NCBI GenBank assembly: GCA_025360665.1
Contig: JANYBU010000166.1
Span: 1 to 6,595, forward strand
Source: Nitrospira sp.
GTDB lineage: Bacteria; Nitrospirota; Nitrospiria; Nitrospirales; Nitrospiraceae
Direction of reading: 5' to 3'
Length of the DNA stretch: 6,595 nucleotides
Shown here: positions 1 through 5,316 of the stretch, piece after piece
Position numbering within the stretch: position 1 is the first letter of the stretch
How the letters are laid out: each line of letters opens with the position of its first letter
Position numbers and translations under genes: made by a program
The notes under the pieces: generated by a model
The model's input: only the letters and a program-made list of their open reading frames with translations
What the model was told of the DNA's origin: nothing
Databases searched by the model: none

Positions 1-523
1 GTCCGAGGCGTTGTTCGTTATGTTCGGGTAGGACGGGGTGGTCACGGTCACGTGACGCGTCTGCGGATAGGGTGAGAACCTGGTGGCCAGGCGGTGTTAG
101 GCCGCGCAAGGCGTGGTTGCGCCGAGGGATCGGACTTCTAACCTGATTCCATGCGTGTGTGGCGGTTGGGCGCCTCCGTGGGTGCGCGGATTGCACCGTG
201 GGATGCGTTGCCCCATCGCGCGCAGCTCTGCACCAGCACCGCGCCGAAACGTGGACTGAACCGACGCTCCTCCTCGCCAGAGGGGGCTCGTCGAGATCCT
301 CGTCATGAGTCGGTGCCCACCCGTCTTTCACATGGCCCAATTCAACCAGGAACGCCCTGGTACGGTCCCACCTGCGTGCACAGGTCTCTGTTCCTTCGGA
401 CGACCAAGCGGTCTCCAGCGTACTGGGTATCATGCTAGGGGAATGTCTGCATGTCCACCATTCCAGTGTCTCTTTCCGTCATCCGTCATCCGTTCGCCGG
501 TCTTAAGTTCTCTCTAGGTAACC
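1..523. other. Upstream non-coding stretch, no supportable gene
   Basis: I see no gene here that I can support. The + strand frames entering from the left edge meet stops at about 29-31, 73-75 and 144-146, so at most a few C-terminal codons of an upstream gene could lie at the very start, and none is recognisable. Longer open frames on either strand have Arg/Pro/Ser-rich, low-complexity translations typical of non-coding GC-rich DNA. Small structures visible are a perfect 10-bp palindrome at 47-56 (GTCACGTGAC), a possible hairpin pairing 440-445 with 459-464 (GGAATG/CATTCC, 13-nt loop, no T-run, so not a convincing terminator), a tandem heptamer at 476-493, and the start of the conserved element at 511. 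Confidence 0.6.
476..493 (+). repeat. Short tandem heptamer CCGTCAT, about 2.5 copies
   Basis: CCGTCAT at 476-482 is followed directly by CCGTCAT at 483-489 and the partial copy CCGT at 490-493. It ends 18 bp before the first copy of the conserved intergenic element. It could be a regulator-binding iteron or chance; I do not see it before the other two copies. Confidence 0.6.
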
Positions 524-590
524 GTGCTCCCCTCCGGTGTGCTAGCACACAAGAGGGGATTGCATAGGAGTGGCGGCGCTTGCATCATGC
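511..590 (+). promoter_or_regulatory. Conserved intergenic element, copy 1 (short form)
   Basis: First of three related elements. Blocks in order: TCTCTAGGT (511-519), GTGCTCC (524-530), GCTAGCACAC (541-550), GGGATTGC (556-563) and TGCATCATGC (581-590). Spacing matches copy 3 exactly (CTAG to TGCTC 11 nt, GCTAG to GGGATTGC 15 nt, GGGATTGC to TGCATC 25 nt), except that 14 nt of the G-rich segment between TGCTCC and GCTAGC are missing. It ends 54 bp before the start codon of the GspF/PilC-family gene. The role is unknown; a leader RNA or a shared operator/promoter would fit its position. I recognise no sigma-54 or riboswitch consensus in it. Confidence 0.65.
529..558. repeat. 30-bp inverted repeat with a perfect 14-bp palindrome
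   Basis: CCCCTC (529-534) pairs with GAGGGG (553-558). Inside, separated by CG and AA, lies the perfect palindrome GTGTGCTAGCACAC (537-550). As RNA this would give a 6-bp outer stem, a 2x2 internal loop, a 5-bp inner stem and a CTAG tetraloop. As DNA it is a symmetric site suited to a dimeric regulator. No T-run follows, so it is not a standard intrinsic terminator. AGCAC (544-548) can instead pair with GTGCT (524-528), so two mutually exclusive folds exist. The outer arms are specific to copy 1. Confidence 0.75.
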
Positions 591-644
591 GCCCGCATAG
601 AGACCGAATCTATTCTCCGACACAGAGTGCGGCACAGAGCAGCC

Positions 645-1859
645 ATGGCGACCTTTACCTACAAGGCGGCGAAGCCCAGCGGCGCGACGCTCGACGGACA
701 GATCGACGGCGATGATGAGCGCGCGGCACGAGGCCAGCTCGAGAGCCATGGGTACATCGTCCTCGCGCTTCGGAATCGAGACACACACGCGACGGCGCGT
801 ACCGGCAGATTTCGATTCGGCGGCACGCTGCCGTTGCATGAGGTGTTGGTCTTCAATCAAGAACTCCTGGCCTTGCTCAAGGCCGGGCTGGCCGTGTTGC
901 GTGTGTGGGATCTGCTGATCGAGCGCACAAGCCAAGTACATTTCAAGCAAGCCCTTCGTACCGTACGAGAGGACATTCGAAGCGGCAGTGCCATGTCCGA
1001 AGCGATGAGCAAACACGCGCAATACTTCAATGAGCTCTATGTCGCCACGATCCGTGCGGGCGAACAGTCCGGCAATCTCCCAGAAGTGCTTCAACGCTAT
1101 ATCAGCTATCTCAAACTGATGATGGAGTTGAAGGCGAAGGTCACCAAAGCGCTCGCCTATCCGGCATTCCTTGTGATCGTCGGCGTCGGAGTGATTGGCT
1201 TTCTGGTCGGCTATGTAATGCCGACGTTCGTCAGTGTGTACGGGGAATCGGCGCAGGCCTTGCCTGTGGCCACACAAGTCTTGCTTGATCTCATCAAGGG
1301 GATTAATCAGTACTTCATTCCGGGGTTCGTGCTGTTCGTGGGAGCCATCATCGGATTGAAAACCTATCGCGCCACGGCGGCCGGGCGACTCACGACCGAT
1401 CGGTGGATGCTCTCGGCGCCGGGGCTCGGACTCATCTTGACCTATCACCACACCATTCAATTGATGCGCACATTGGGCACCGTGTTGGCTGGAGGGATTC
1501 CCGCCGTGGAAGCGGTACAGATTGCGGGCGGCGCCGTGTCGAACCGTTACATGGCCGAGGGATTGGCCGCAGCGGTCGAACGCATCCGCGAAGGCACCAC
1601 GCTCGCGTCCGCCATTGAGGCCCAGCACGTCTTGCCAAAACTCGCGACCGAGATGATTGCCGTCGGCGAAGAGACCGGCTCGCTTGAAACCATGTTGCGG
1701 GACATCGCCGAATTCTACGAAGGCAGTTTAGATTTGAAGCTCACGCGCATGACCACCTGGATTGAGCCGGTGCTGCTGCTCGCCATGGGGTTTATCGTCG
1801 GCACCATCGTCATTATCATGTACCTGCCGGTATTTCAAATGGCTGGCGCGGTTCAGTAG
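645..1859 (+). CDS. Type IV filament inner-membrane platform protein, GspF/PilC family
   Basis: A 404-residue protein, the usual length for GspF/PilC. In this family the polytopic inner-membrane platform links the cytoplasmic assembly ATPase to pilin or pseudopilin polymerisation. The start MATFTYKAAKPSGATLDG is the classic N-terminus. An in-frame GTG at 570 would add 25 atypical residues and lies inside the conserved element, so the ATG at 645 is preferred despite a weak ribosome binding site. Two T2SSF domains are visible, about residues 65-190 and 265-390, each with its hallmark: IRAGEQSGNLPEVLQR (136-151) and IAVGEETGSLETMLRD (338-353). Membrane segments are about 171-195, 224-242 and 374-397. 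I cannot tell from the sequence alone whether it serves a pilus (PilC) or a secretion system (GspF); the neighbouring pilin and PilGHI-like genes lean toward the pilus. No partner ATPase is in the window. Confidence 0.95.
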   Translation: MATFTYKAAKPSGATLDGQIDGDDERAARGQLESHGYIVLALRNRDTHATARTGRFRFGGTLPLHEVLVFNQELLALLKAGLAVLRVWDLLIERTSQVHFKQALRTVREDIRSGSAMSEAMSKHAQYFNELYVATIRAGEQSGNLPEVLQRYISYLKLMMELKAKVTKALAYPAFLVIVGVGVIGFLVGYVMPTFVSVYGESAQALPVATQVLLDLIKGINQYFIPGFVLFVGAIIGLKTYRATAAGRLTTDRWMLSAPGLGLILTYHHTIQLMRTLGTVLAGGIPAVEAVQIAGGAVSNRYMAEGLAAAVERIREGTTLASAIEAQHVLPKLATEMIAVGEETGSLETMLRDIAEFYEGSLDLKLTRMTTWIEPVLLLAMGFIVGTIVIIMYLPVFQMAGAVQ

Positions 1860-1927
1860 ATTTGTCGCACGCAAGATCCGCCTTTCGGGTGTGTGCTCCC
1901 TGTTGGTCGCGCGCGTCTCTCCATCCC

Positions 1928-1986
1928 ATGAGGCCTCATCGCGTTCTCGTCGTTATGCCCGGGCAGTTCGCTGCATGCTTCTGCAG
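1928..1986. repeat. Cluster of three palindromes
   Basis: Three symmetric sequences lie within 59 bp: ATGAGGCCTCAT (1928-1939, perfect 12 bp), TGCCCGGGCA (1956-1965, perfect 10 bp) and CTGCATGCTTCTGCAG (1971-1986, 5-bp arms with a 6-nt centre). They sit just upstream of conserved element copy 2. They could be operator sites or form small hairpins in the 3' end of the platform transcript. No T-tract follows. Confidence 0.6.
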
Positions 1987-2003
1987 TGTTCGTTCATACG
2001 TTA

Positions 2004-2100
2004 CCCCTAGAGAGTATTGCTCGAGTCATAGGGGGGAACACGAATGGGCTAGCACACTTGGCGGGATTGCGTGCAGACATTGGGATTGTGCATCGTGCTG
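2004..2100 (+). promoter_or_regulatory. Conserved intergenic element, copy 2 (long form)
   Basis: Blocks: CCCCTAGAGAG (2004-2014), TGCTCGAGTC (2018-2027), a six-G run (2031-2036), GCTAGCACAC (2048-2057), GGGATTGC (2063-2070) and TGCATCGTGC (2089-2098). Positions 2038-2071 are identical over 34 bases to 3530-3563 in copy 3, and 2018-2071 match copy 3 at 49 of 54 positions without a gap. Possible RNA pairing: TGCT (2018-2021) and AGTC (2024-2027) with GGCTAGCA (2047-2054), leaving a 2-nt bulge. A second possible stem pairs TTGCGTGCAG (2067-2076) with CTGCA (2098-2102) and CGCAA (2105-2109), bulging TG. It ends 137 bp before the GspG-like start codon. The function is unknown. Confidence 0.75.
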
Positions 2101-2237
2101 CATGCGCAAGTAATTTGCCTTGAGCTGGCTCCCTCGTTAGTCCCGACGGCTCAGAGGGTTCTTGGTGTTCTCTAACTGTCGAATCATGTCAGCGTACCAT
2201 CAGGCGAAAGATACTCAGTGCCGTCGATGGGGATGCG

Positions 2238-2744
2238 ATGAACGAGTCTGGCGTGACCCTCTTGGAGCTCTTGGTCACGCTGACCATTGTGATGATCCTC
2301 GCGTCAGTCGCGATGCCGCTCAGCCGTCTGTCGGCGAAACGGACACACGACCTCGAACTCCATCAGCAGTTGAGGAGCATGCGGGCCGCCATCGACACCT
2401 TTAAACTGGAGTGGAATTGCGATGGCGAGATCTTAGTGGGACCGGTATGTATGAAGAATAAGCTCACGTGCAAAGAAGTCACGAGCGTGTACGGATATCC
2501 GAAGTCGGTGGAGATGTTGTTGGGGATCAAGCTGACGGGCGAAGAGGCGACGGTGCGGGGAGCCACGACGAGGCGCTATCTGCGGAATCTTCCTCTCAAT
2601 CCCTTGACCGGCAAGGCCGATTGGGTGTTCCGCTGTTATAAGGATGCCCCCAACGCCTCGAGCTGGTGTGGCGACGATGTCTACGACGTGACGACGCCGA
2701 GCCAGGAGACGGGGTTAGATGGCACGAAGTATCGAGATTGGTAA
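2238..2744 (+). CDS. GspG-like type II secretion pseudopilin
   Basis: A 168-residue prepilin-like protein. The leader MNESG would be cut by prepilin peptidase after Gly5, giving a mature start VTLLELLVTLTIVMILA with Glu at mature position 5 and a hydrophobic helix to about residue 27. The C-terminal half follows the GspG/PulG pattern: GYPKSVEMLLG (86-96), then YLRNLPLNPLTGKADW (114-129), then DDVYDVTTPSQ with the closing GLDGTKYRDW (159-168), the region that forms the calcium site in GspG proteins. Residues 60-80 form a less conserved insertion, and there are five cysteines (61, 71, 78, 133, 144), which might form disulfides in the periplasm. The start is supported by a GGGG run at 2229-2232 and by the short leader. 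It leads a probable two-gene unit with the next pseudopilin. It could be a major pseudopilin or a minor subunit of a mixed filament. Confidence 0.92.
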   Translation: MNESGVTLLELLVTLTIVMILASVAMPLSRLSAKRTHDLELHQQLRSMRAAIDTFKLEWNCDGEILVGPVCMKNKLTCKEVTSVYGYPKSVEMLLGIKLTGEEATVRGATTRRYLRNLPLNPLTGKADWVFRCYKDAPNASSWCGDDVYDVTTPSQETGLDGTKYRDW

Positions 2745-2789
2745 GCGCACACAGGACAGAGCCGGTTTCACCCGTGGGACAGTTGGAAC

Positions 2790-3365
2790 GTGAAACCACG
2801 GATCATTGATGAGCGAGGAGTCACCTACCTCATGCTCATGTTCGTGATCGTCCTCATCGGGATGGCCACGACCGTTGCCGTGAAACAATGGAAGGTTGTG
2901 GTGCAACGGGACCTTGAGGCGGATCTCCTGGCCAAAGGGAGTGAGATTCAGACTGCCCTCGCGTTGTATTCCGCCACGATCAAAGCCGGTCGCGTGATGC
3001 CCGGAGAGGTCTATCCCCAGACATTGGCTGATCTGACGACATTGCCCAAGCCCTTCTTGCGCAAGGTCTATCTGGATCCCATGGCACGCGGCGAATGGGA
3101 ATATGTTCGGGCGCCGACAGGCGGCATCATGGGGGTCCGGAGCCAGAGTCGCGCAACGCCAGTTCGACAGCGAGACTTTCCTCTCGCAGTCCGGCATTTC
3201 GAGGGACGCGGTACCTATTATGAGTGGGTGTTCCAACACCCGAGTCCTGCATTCGGTATGATCGCGCCGCCAGGGAGTGTGCCGAGTCCTGCGCCGCAGT
3301 CAACCCCAGGCTCATCGATCAGTCCTGGCGGAGGGGCGCAGGTTGGCCGGTCGACTCAGGGGTAG
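2790..3365 (+). CDS. Pseudopilin-like protein lacking Glu5
   Basis: A 191-residue protein with a GTG start after a GGAA at 2784-2787, 45 bp downstream of the GspG-like gene and probably co-transcribed. The N-terminus MKPRIIDERG followed by VTYLMLMFVIVLIGMATTVA resembles a class III signal with cleavage after Gly10 and a hydrophobic helix at 11-31. Mature position 5 is Met instead of Glu, a change typical of tip or minor subunits such as GspK. The middle keeps GspG-type landmarks: a charged helix (39-65), FLRKVYLDPMARGEWEY (89-105), then GGIMGVRSQS (111-120) and YYEWVF (143-148). The last 40 residues are Pro/Ser/Gly-rich and probably disordered. It is likely a minor pseudopilin that may cap or initiate the filament; that role is inferred. 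Confidence 0.85.
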   Translation: MKPRIIDERGVTYLMLMFVIVLIGMATTVAVKQWKVVVQRDLEADLLAKGSEIQTALALYSATIKAGRVMPGEVYPQTLADLTTLPKPFLRKVYLDPMARGEWEYVRAPTGGIMGVRSQSRATPVRQRDFPLAVRHFEGRGTYYEWVFQHPSPAFGMIAPPGSVPSPAPQSTPGSSISPGGGAQVGRSTQG

Positions 3366-3495
3366 AGCACGCAAGCCTAATTTTCTCTGCCGGGACTGCA
3401 CACGTCTTCGAACACCGGTCGGGACTCGGTGGCGCGTCGTGCCGATGGCACTCCGCCCTTCTGATCCATCCCGTCGGCCTCATGCTCAATAGACG

Positions 3496-3591
3496 TCTCT
3501 AGGTGTTTGTGCTCCAGCCACATGGGGGGACACGAATGGGCTAGCACACTTGGCGGGATTGCGCTCGGCTCCAGGATCGTGCATCGTGCTG
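3496..3591 (+). promoter_or_regulatory. Conserved intergenic element, copy 3 (long form)
   Basis: Blocks: TCTCTAGGT (3496-3504), GTGCTCC (3509-3515), a six-G run (3524-3529), GCTAGCACAC (3540-3549), GGGATTGC (3555-3562) and TGCATCGTGC (3580-3589). It shares 34 identical bases with copy 2 and its 5' blocks match copy 1. TGTGCT (3508-3513) plus AGCC (3516-3519) can pair with GGCTAGCACA (3539-3548), giving a 10-bp stem with a 2-nt CC bulge and the G-run in the loop. GCTCGG (3563-3568) can pair with CCGGGC (3593-3598). It ends 69 bp before the prepilin start codon. Confidence 0.75.
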
Positions 3592-3646
3592 TCCGGGCTG
3601 GTGGTCCATCACAATCGAACGCGGAAATTCTTGATGACACGCTCAC

Positions 3647-3653
3647 AGGAGGG
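3647..3653 (+). promoter_or_regulatory. Strong ribosome binding site of the prepilin
   Basis: AGGAGGG lies 7 nt before the ATG at 3661. Another in-frame ATG at 3655 is only 1 nt away from it, too close to be used well, so this site decides the start at 3661. It is the strongest Shine-Dalgarno sequence in the window, as expected for an abundant structural subunit. Confidence 0.85.
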
Positions 3654-3660
3654 CATGCCC

Positions 3661-4269
3661 ATGAACACACGAATGAGGAGTCAACGCGGGTTCACCTTGG
3701 TCGAGTTGATGATCGTGGTCGCGATCATCGGTGTGCTGGCTGCGATTGCCATTCCCAGTTTTCTGTCGTACCAGTTGAAGGCGAAAACCACGGAGGCGAA
3801 GACGAGCCTGGCGGCCATCAAGACGGCAAGTCTGTCGTTTCAAGCCGAGCGATCGTGCTTCCTCTCGGTGCAGAGCAGTGGGTGGCCCGGCACCGTGCCG
3901 TCCGGCGGCGCGCAGCTGCCGTGGCCTCCGGTCGCAAGCACTCCCACCGCCGGTGCGTTGTGTGTGAATCCGTTGACCGGAGCGCCGGCGTCGGCGATCG
4001 GCACATTCGGCGATGTCGGGTTCACGCCGTCCGGACAGGTGCGCTACAACTATTACCTTGCTGGAAGCCAAACGCAGACGGTAGCGCCCGGTCCGATGAC
4101 CAATACGTGCCCGAACTGGCCGGCTCCACTGGGAGCCGGCGCTGCCACGGCGCCCACGATCGGCTTCATGGCGCAAGCGCAGAGCGACTTGGACGGTGAT
4201 GGGAAAAAGGGCGGTTTCATGGTGTCGAATATCAGCCATGTCGTGGATTGCGCCGCGAATACGTTCTGA
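3661..4269 (+). CDS. Type IV prepilin (PilA-like major pilin candidate)
   Basis: A 202-residue prepilin with a textbook class III signal: leader MNTRMRSQRG, basic and 10 residues long, cut after Gly10, then FTLVELMIVVAIIGVLAAIA with Phe1 and Glu5 in the mature protein. The mature subunit would be 192 residues, larger than the very short Geobacter-type pilins. The globular part carries four cysteines (66, 101, 150, 197) and a late segment SDLDGDGKKGG (175-185) resembling an Asp-rich calcium-binding loop, found in other pilins of this style as (N/D)LDGDG. The strong ribosome binding site, own leader region and conserved upstream element suggest high, separately controlled expression. It is exported through the inner membrane, processed by a prepilin peptidase not present here, and assembled on the GspF/PilC platform. 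It is probably the major pilin of this cluster, though a pseudopilin role cannot be excluded. Confidence 0.92.
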   Translation: MNTRMRSQRGFTLVELMIVVAIIGVLAAIAIPSFLSYQLKAKTTEAKTSLAAIKTASLSFQAERSCFLSVQSSGWPGTVPSGGAQLPWPPVASTPTAGALCVNPLTGAPASAIGTFGDVGFTPSGQVRYNYYLAGSQTQTVAPGPMTNTCPNWPAPLGAGAATAPTIGFMAQAQSDLDGDGKKGGFMVSNISHVVDCAANTF

Positions 4270-4317
4270 GACGGTGTGTCCGATCAGCGGTGTGACGCGT
4301 ATGGAGCAGACGCGACC

Positions 4318-5310
4318 ATGAGTCTGAGCCCTTCTCATCAATCGACCGCCATGCACGTCAGATCTTCACACGCGACATGGAAATCCGATCACCCAACGGT
4401 CCCTGTCGCCTGGTCTCCTGTACCCTGGCGCGCCATCACGCTCGGCCTGGTGGCCACGCTGTGGCTCCTCGCCGGCATTGGATTGCGGTGGGAGTCCGCG
4501 CAGCGGCACGATGGCATCGCCGACGTCCGCTCTCAGCTTCGGCTGCTTCCGAACGGGGATCTCGTCAAGCCGATGGTCTTGGGCTACCACCACGTGGCGG
4601 CCGATCTCCTCTGGCTGAACATCGTGCAAGTGCTCGGCGAGCGCGAACTGCGCCATGCGGATTATGAATGGCTGTTTCACGCGCTCACGGTCGCGACGAC
4701 GCTCGATCCCCAGTATGTCTACGCCTACGATGTGGGTGGTGTGGCCTTAGCCGAGTTGGCTGGACGGATGGATTGGAGCAACGCGCTCCTCGAACAAGGC
4801 ATGGCCGCGAATCCCGAGGCGTGGCGGTTGCCGTTTCAATTGGGGTTCAACGCGTTCTTTCACCAACAGGACTACGTCCGCGCAGCGGGCTACATGGCCA
4901 TCGCCGCGCACTTGCCGGGACGTCCGGCGTATGTGCCTGAATTGGCTGCGCGGTTATACGTCGAAGGTCATCAACCGGCGCTGGCCTTGGAGTTTCTGGA
5001 TGTGATGGCGCGACAGACGGACGATGTCCAGGTGTTAGCCGTGTTGGAACGGCGAAAAGCCGAGGTGATCGTGGAGCGCGATCTCGCGGTGTTGGAACAG
5101 GCTGTTCAGGCCTATACGGCTCGCGTGGGTCGAGGACCGGAGACGTTCGATGCCGTGATGCAGGCCGGCGATCTCGCGGCAGTTCCCGTTGAGCCCTTTG
5201 GTGGCGCCTATCGTCTGGATTCCGAGCGGGGAGAGGTCGTTAGTACCACGCATCCGCACCGCTTGCGTCTCCATCATGCGCCGGATGGAGCGATCTCGAG
5301 TCTGAGGTAA
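4318..5310 (+). CDS. Membrane-anchored TPR-type protein, PilG-like by position
   Basis: A 330-residue protein beginning 48 bp after the prepilin. The ATG at 4318 has a GGAG at 4303-4306; an in-frame GTG at 4276 would add 14 residues and cannot be excluded. After a short N-terminal tail there is one membrane segment (about 39-57), so the rest is probably periplasmic. The segment VKPMVLGYHHVAADLLWL (83-100) is characteristic of a family found next to ABC transporters and pilin genes. Helical TPR-like repeats follow (about 115-265), with LDPQYVYAY and AANPEAWRLPFQLGF as typical repeat boundaries. The C-terminal part (266-310) with the PVEPFGGAYRLDSERGEVVS pattern recalls the GspG C-terminal style. 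It is co-directional with, and 6 bp from, the ABC ATPase gene. In Myxococcus xanthus the pilG gene occupies the corresponding place between pilA and pilH; equivalence here is inferred from order, not shown by sequence. Confidence 0.8.
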   Translation: MSLSPSHQSTAMHVRSSHATWKSDHPTVPVAWSPVPWRAITLGLVATLWLLAGIGLRWESAQRHDGIADVRSQLRLLPNGDLVKPMVLGYHHVAADLLWLNIVQVLGERELRHADYEWLFHALTVATTLDPQYVYAYDVGGVALAELAGRMDWSNALLEQGMAANPEAWRLPFQLGFNAFFHQQDYVRAAGYMAIAAHLPGRPAYVPELAARLYVEGHQPALALEFLDVMARQTDDVQVLAVLERRKAEVIVERDLAVLEQAVQAYTARVGRGPETFDAVMQAGDLAAVPVEPFGGAYRLDSERGEVVSTTHPHRLRLHHAPDGAISSLR

Positions 5311-5316
5311 CGACCG

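Larger units (their letters stand above)
1860..2237. other. Long intergenic region before the GspG-like gene
   Basis: A 378-bp gap with no supportable gene. It holds a cluster of palindromes (1928-1986), copy 2 of the conserved element (2004-2100) and a 137-bp stretch between that element and the start codon. The last stretch could form a hairpin of CCCTC (2131-2135) with GAGGG (2154-2158), 18-nt loop, without a T-run. No convincing intrinsic terminator for the platform gene is visible. The length suggests that the pseudopilin genes have their own promoter and a long leader. Confidence 0.6.
3366..3660. other. Intergenic region before the prepilin gene
   Basis: A 295-bp gap without a supportable gene. 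A frame open from 3507 runs through the prepilin gene in a different reading frame and is a shadow. A weak hairpin (CACCG 3413-3417 with CGGTG 3427-3431) has no T-run, so no terminator is claimed. The gap contains copy 3 of the conserved element and the prepilin ribosome binding site. Confidence 0.55.

Noticed and set aside
151..438. Possible 95-residue upstream protein
   Set aside because: No recognisable family, no good ribosome binding site, and an Arg/Pro/Ser-rich composition expected by chance in GC-rich non-coding DNA.
511..590. GEMM (c-di-GMP or cGAMP) riboswitch, as known before Geobacter pilin genes
   Set aside because: The GEMM core sequences and the GAAA tetraloop/receptor arrangement are not recognisable in any of the three copies.
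570..644. N-terminal extension of the platform protein from a GTG at 570
   Set aside because: It overlaps conserved element copy 1, and the family N-terminus begins exactly at the ATG at 645.
585..1628. Long minus-strand open frame opposite the platform gene
   Set aside because: It is antisense to a clear GspF/PilC gene, with a His/Arg/Gln-rich translation and no recognisable motif.
2058..2071. Sigma-54 promoter in the TTGGCGGGATTGCG block (also 3550-3563, and TGGCGGCGCTTGC at 571-583 in copy 1)
   Set aside because: The GG and GC elements are about 2-3 bp too close for a -24/-12 promoter (TGGCACG-N4-TTGC), and this spacing is strict.
3413..3431. Intrinsic terminator after the second pseudopilin
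   Set aside because: Only a 5-bp stem with a 9-nt loop and no following T-run.
2004..3591. CRISPR array or insertion sequence ends
   Set aside because: The copies are more than 1 kb apart with genes between them, with no regular spacers, transposase or target-site duplications.
3507..4199. Long open frame overlapping the prepilin gene
   Set aside because: It runs through the prepilin gene in another frame, has an unlikely composition and no recognisable domain; it is a shadow.
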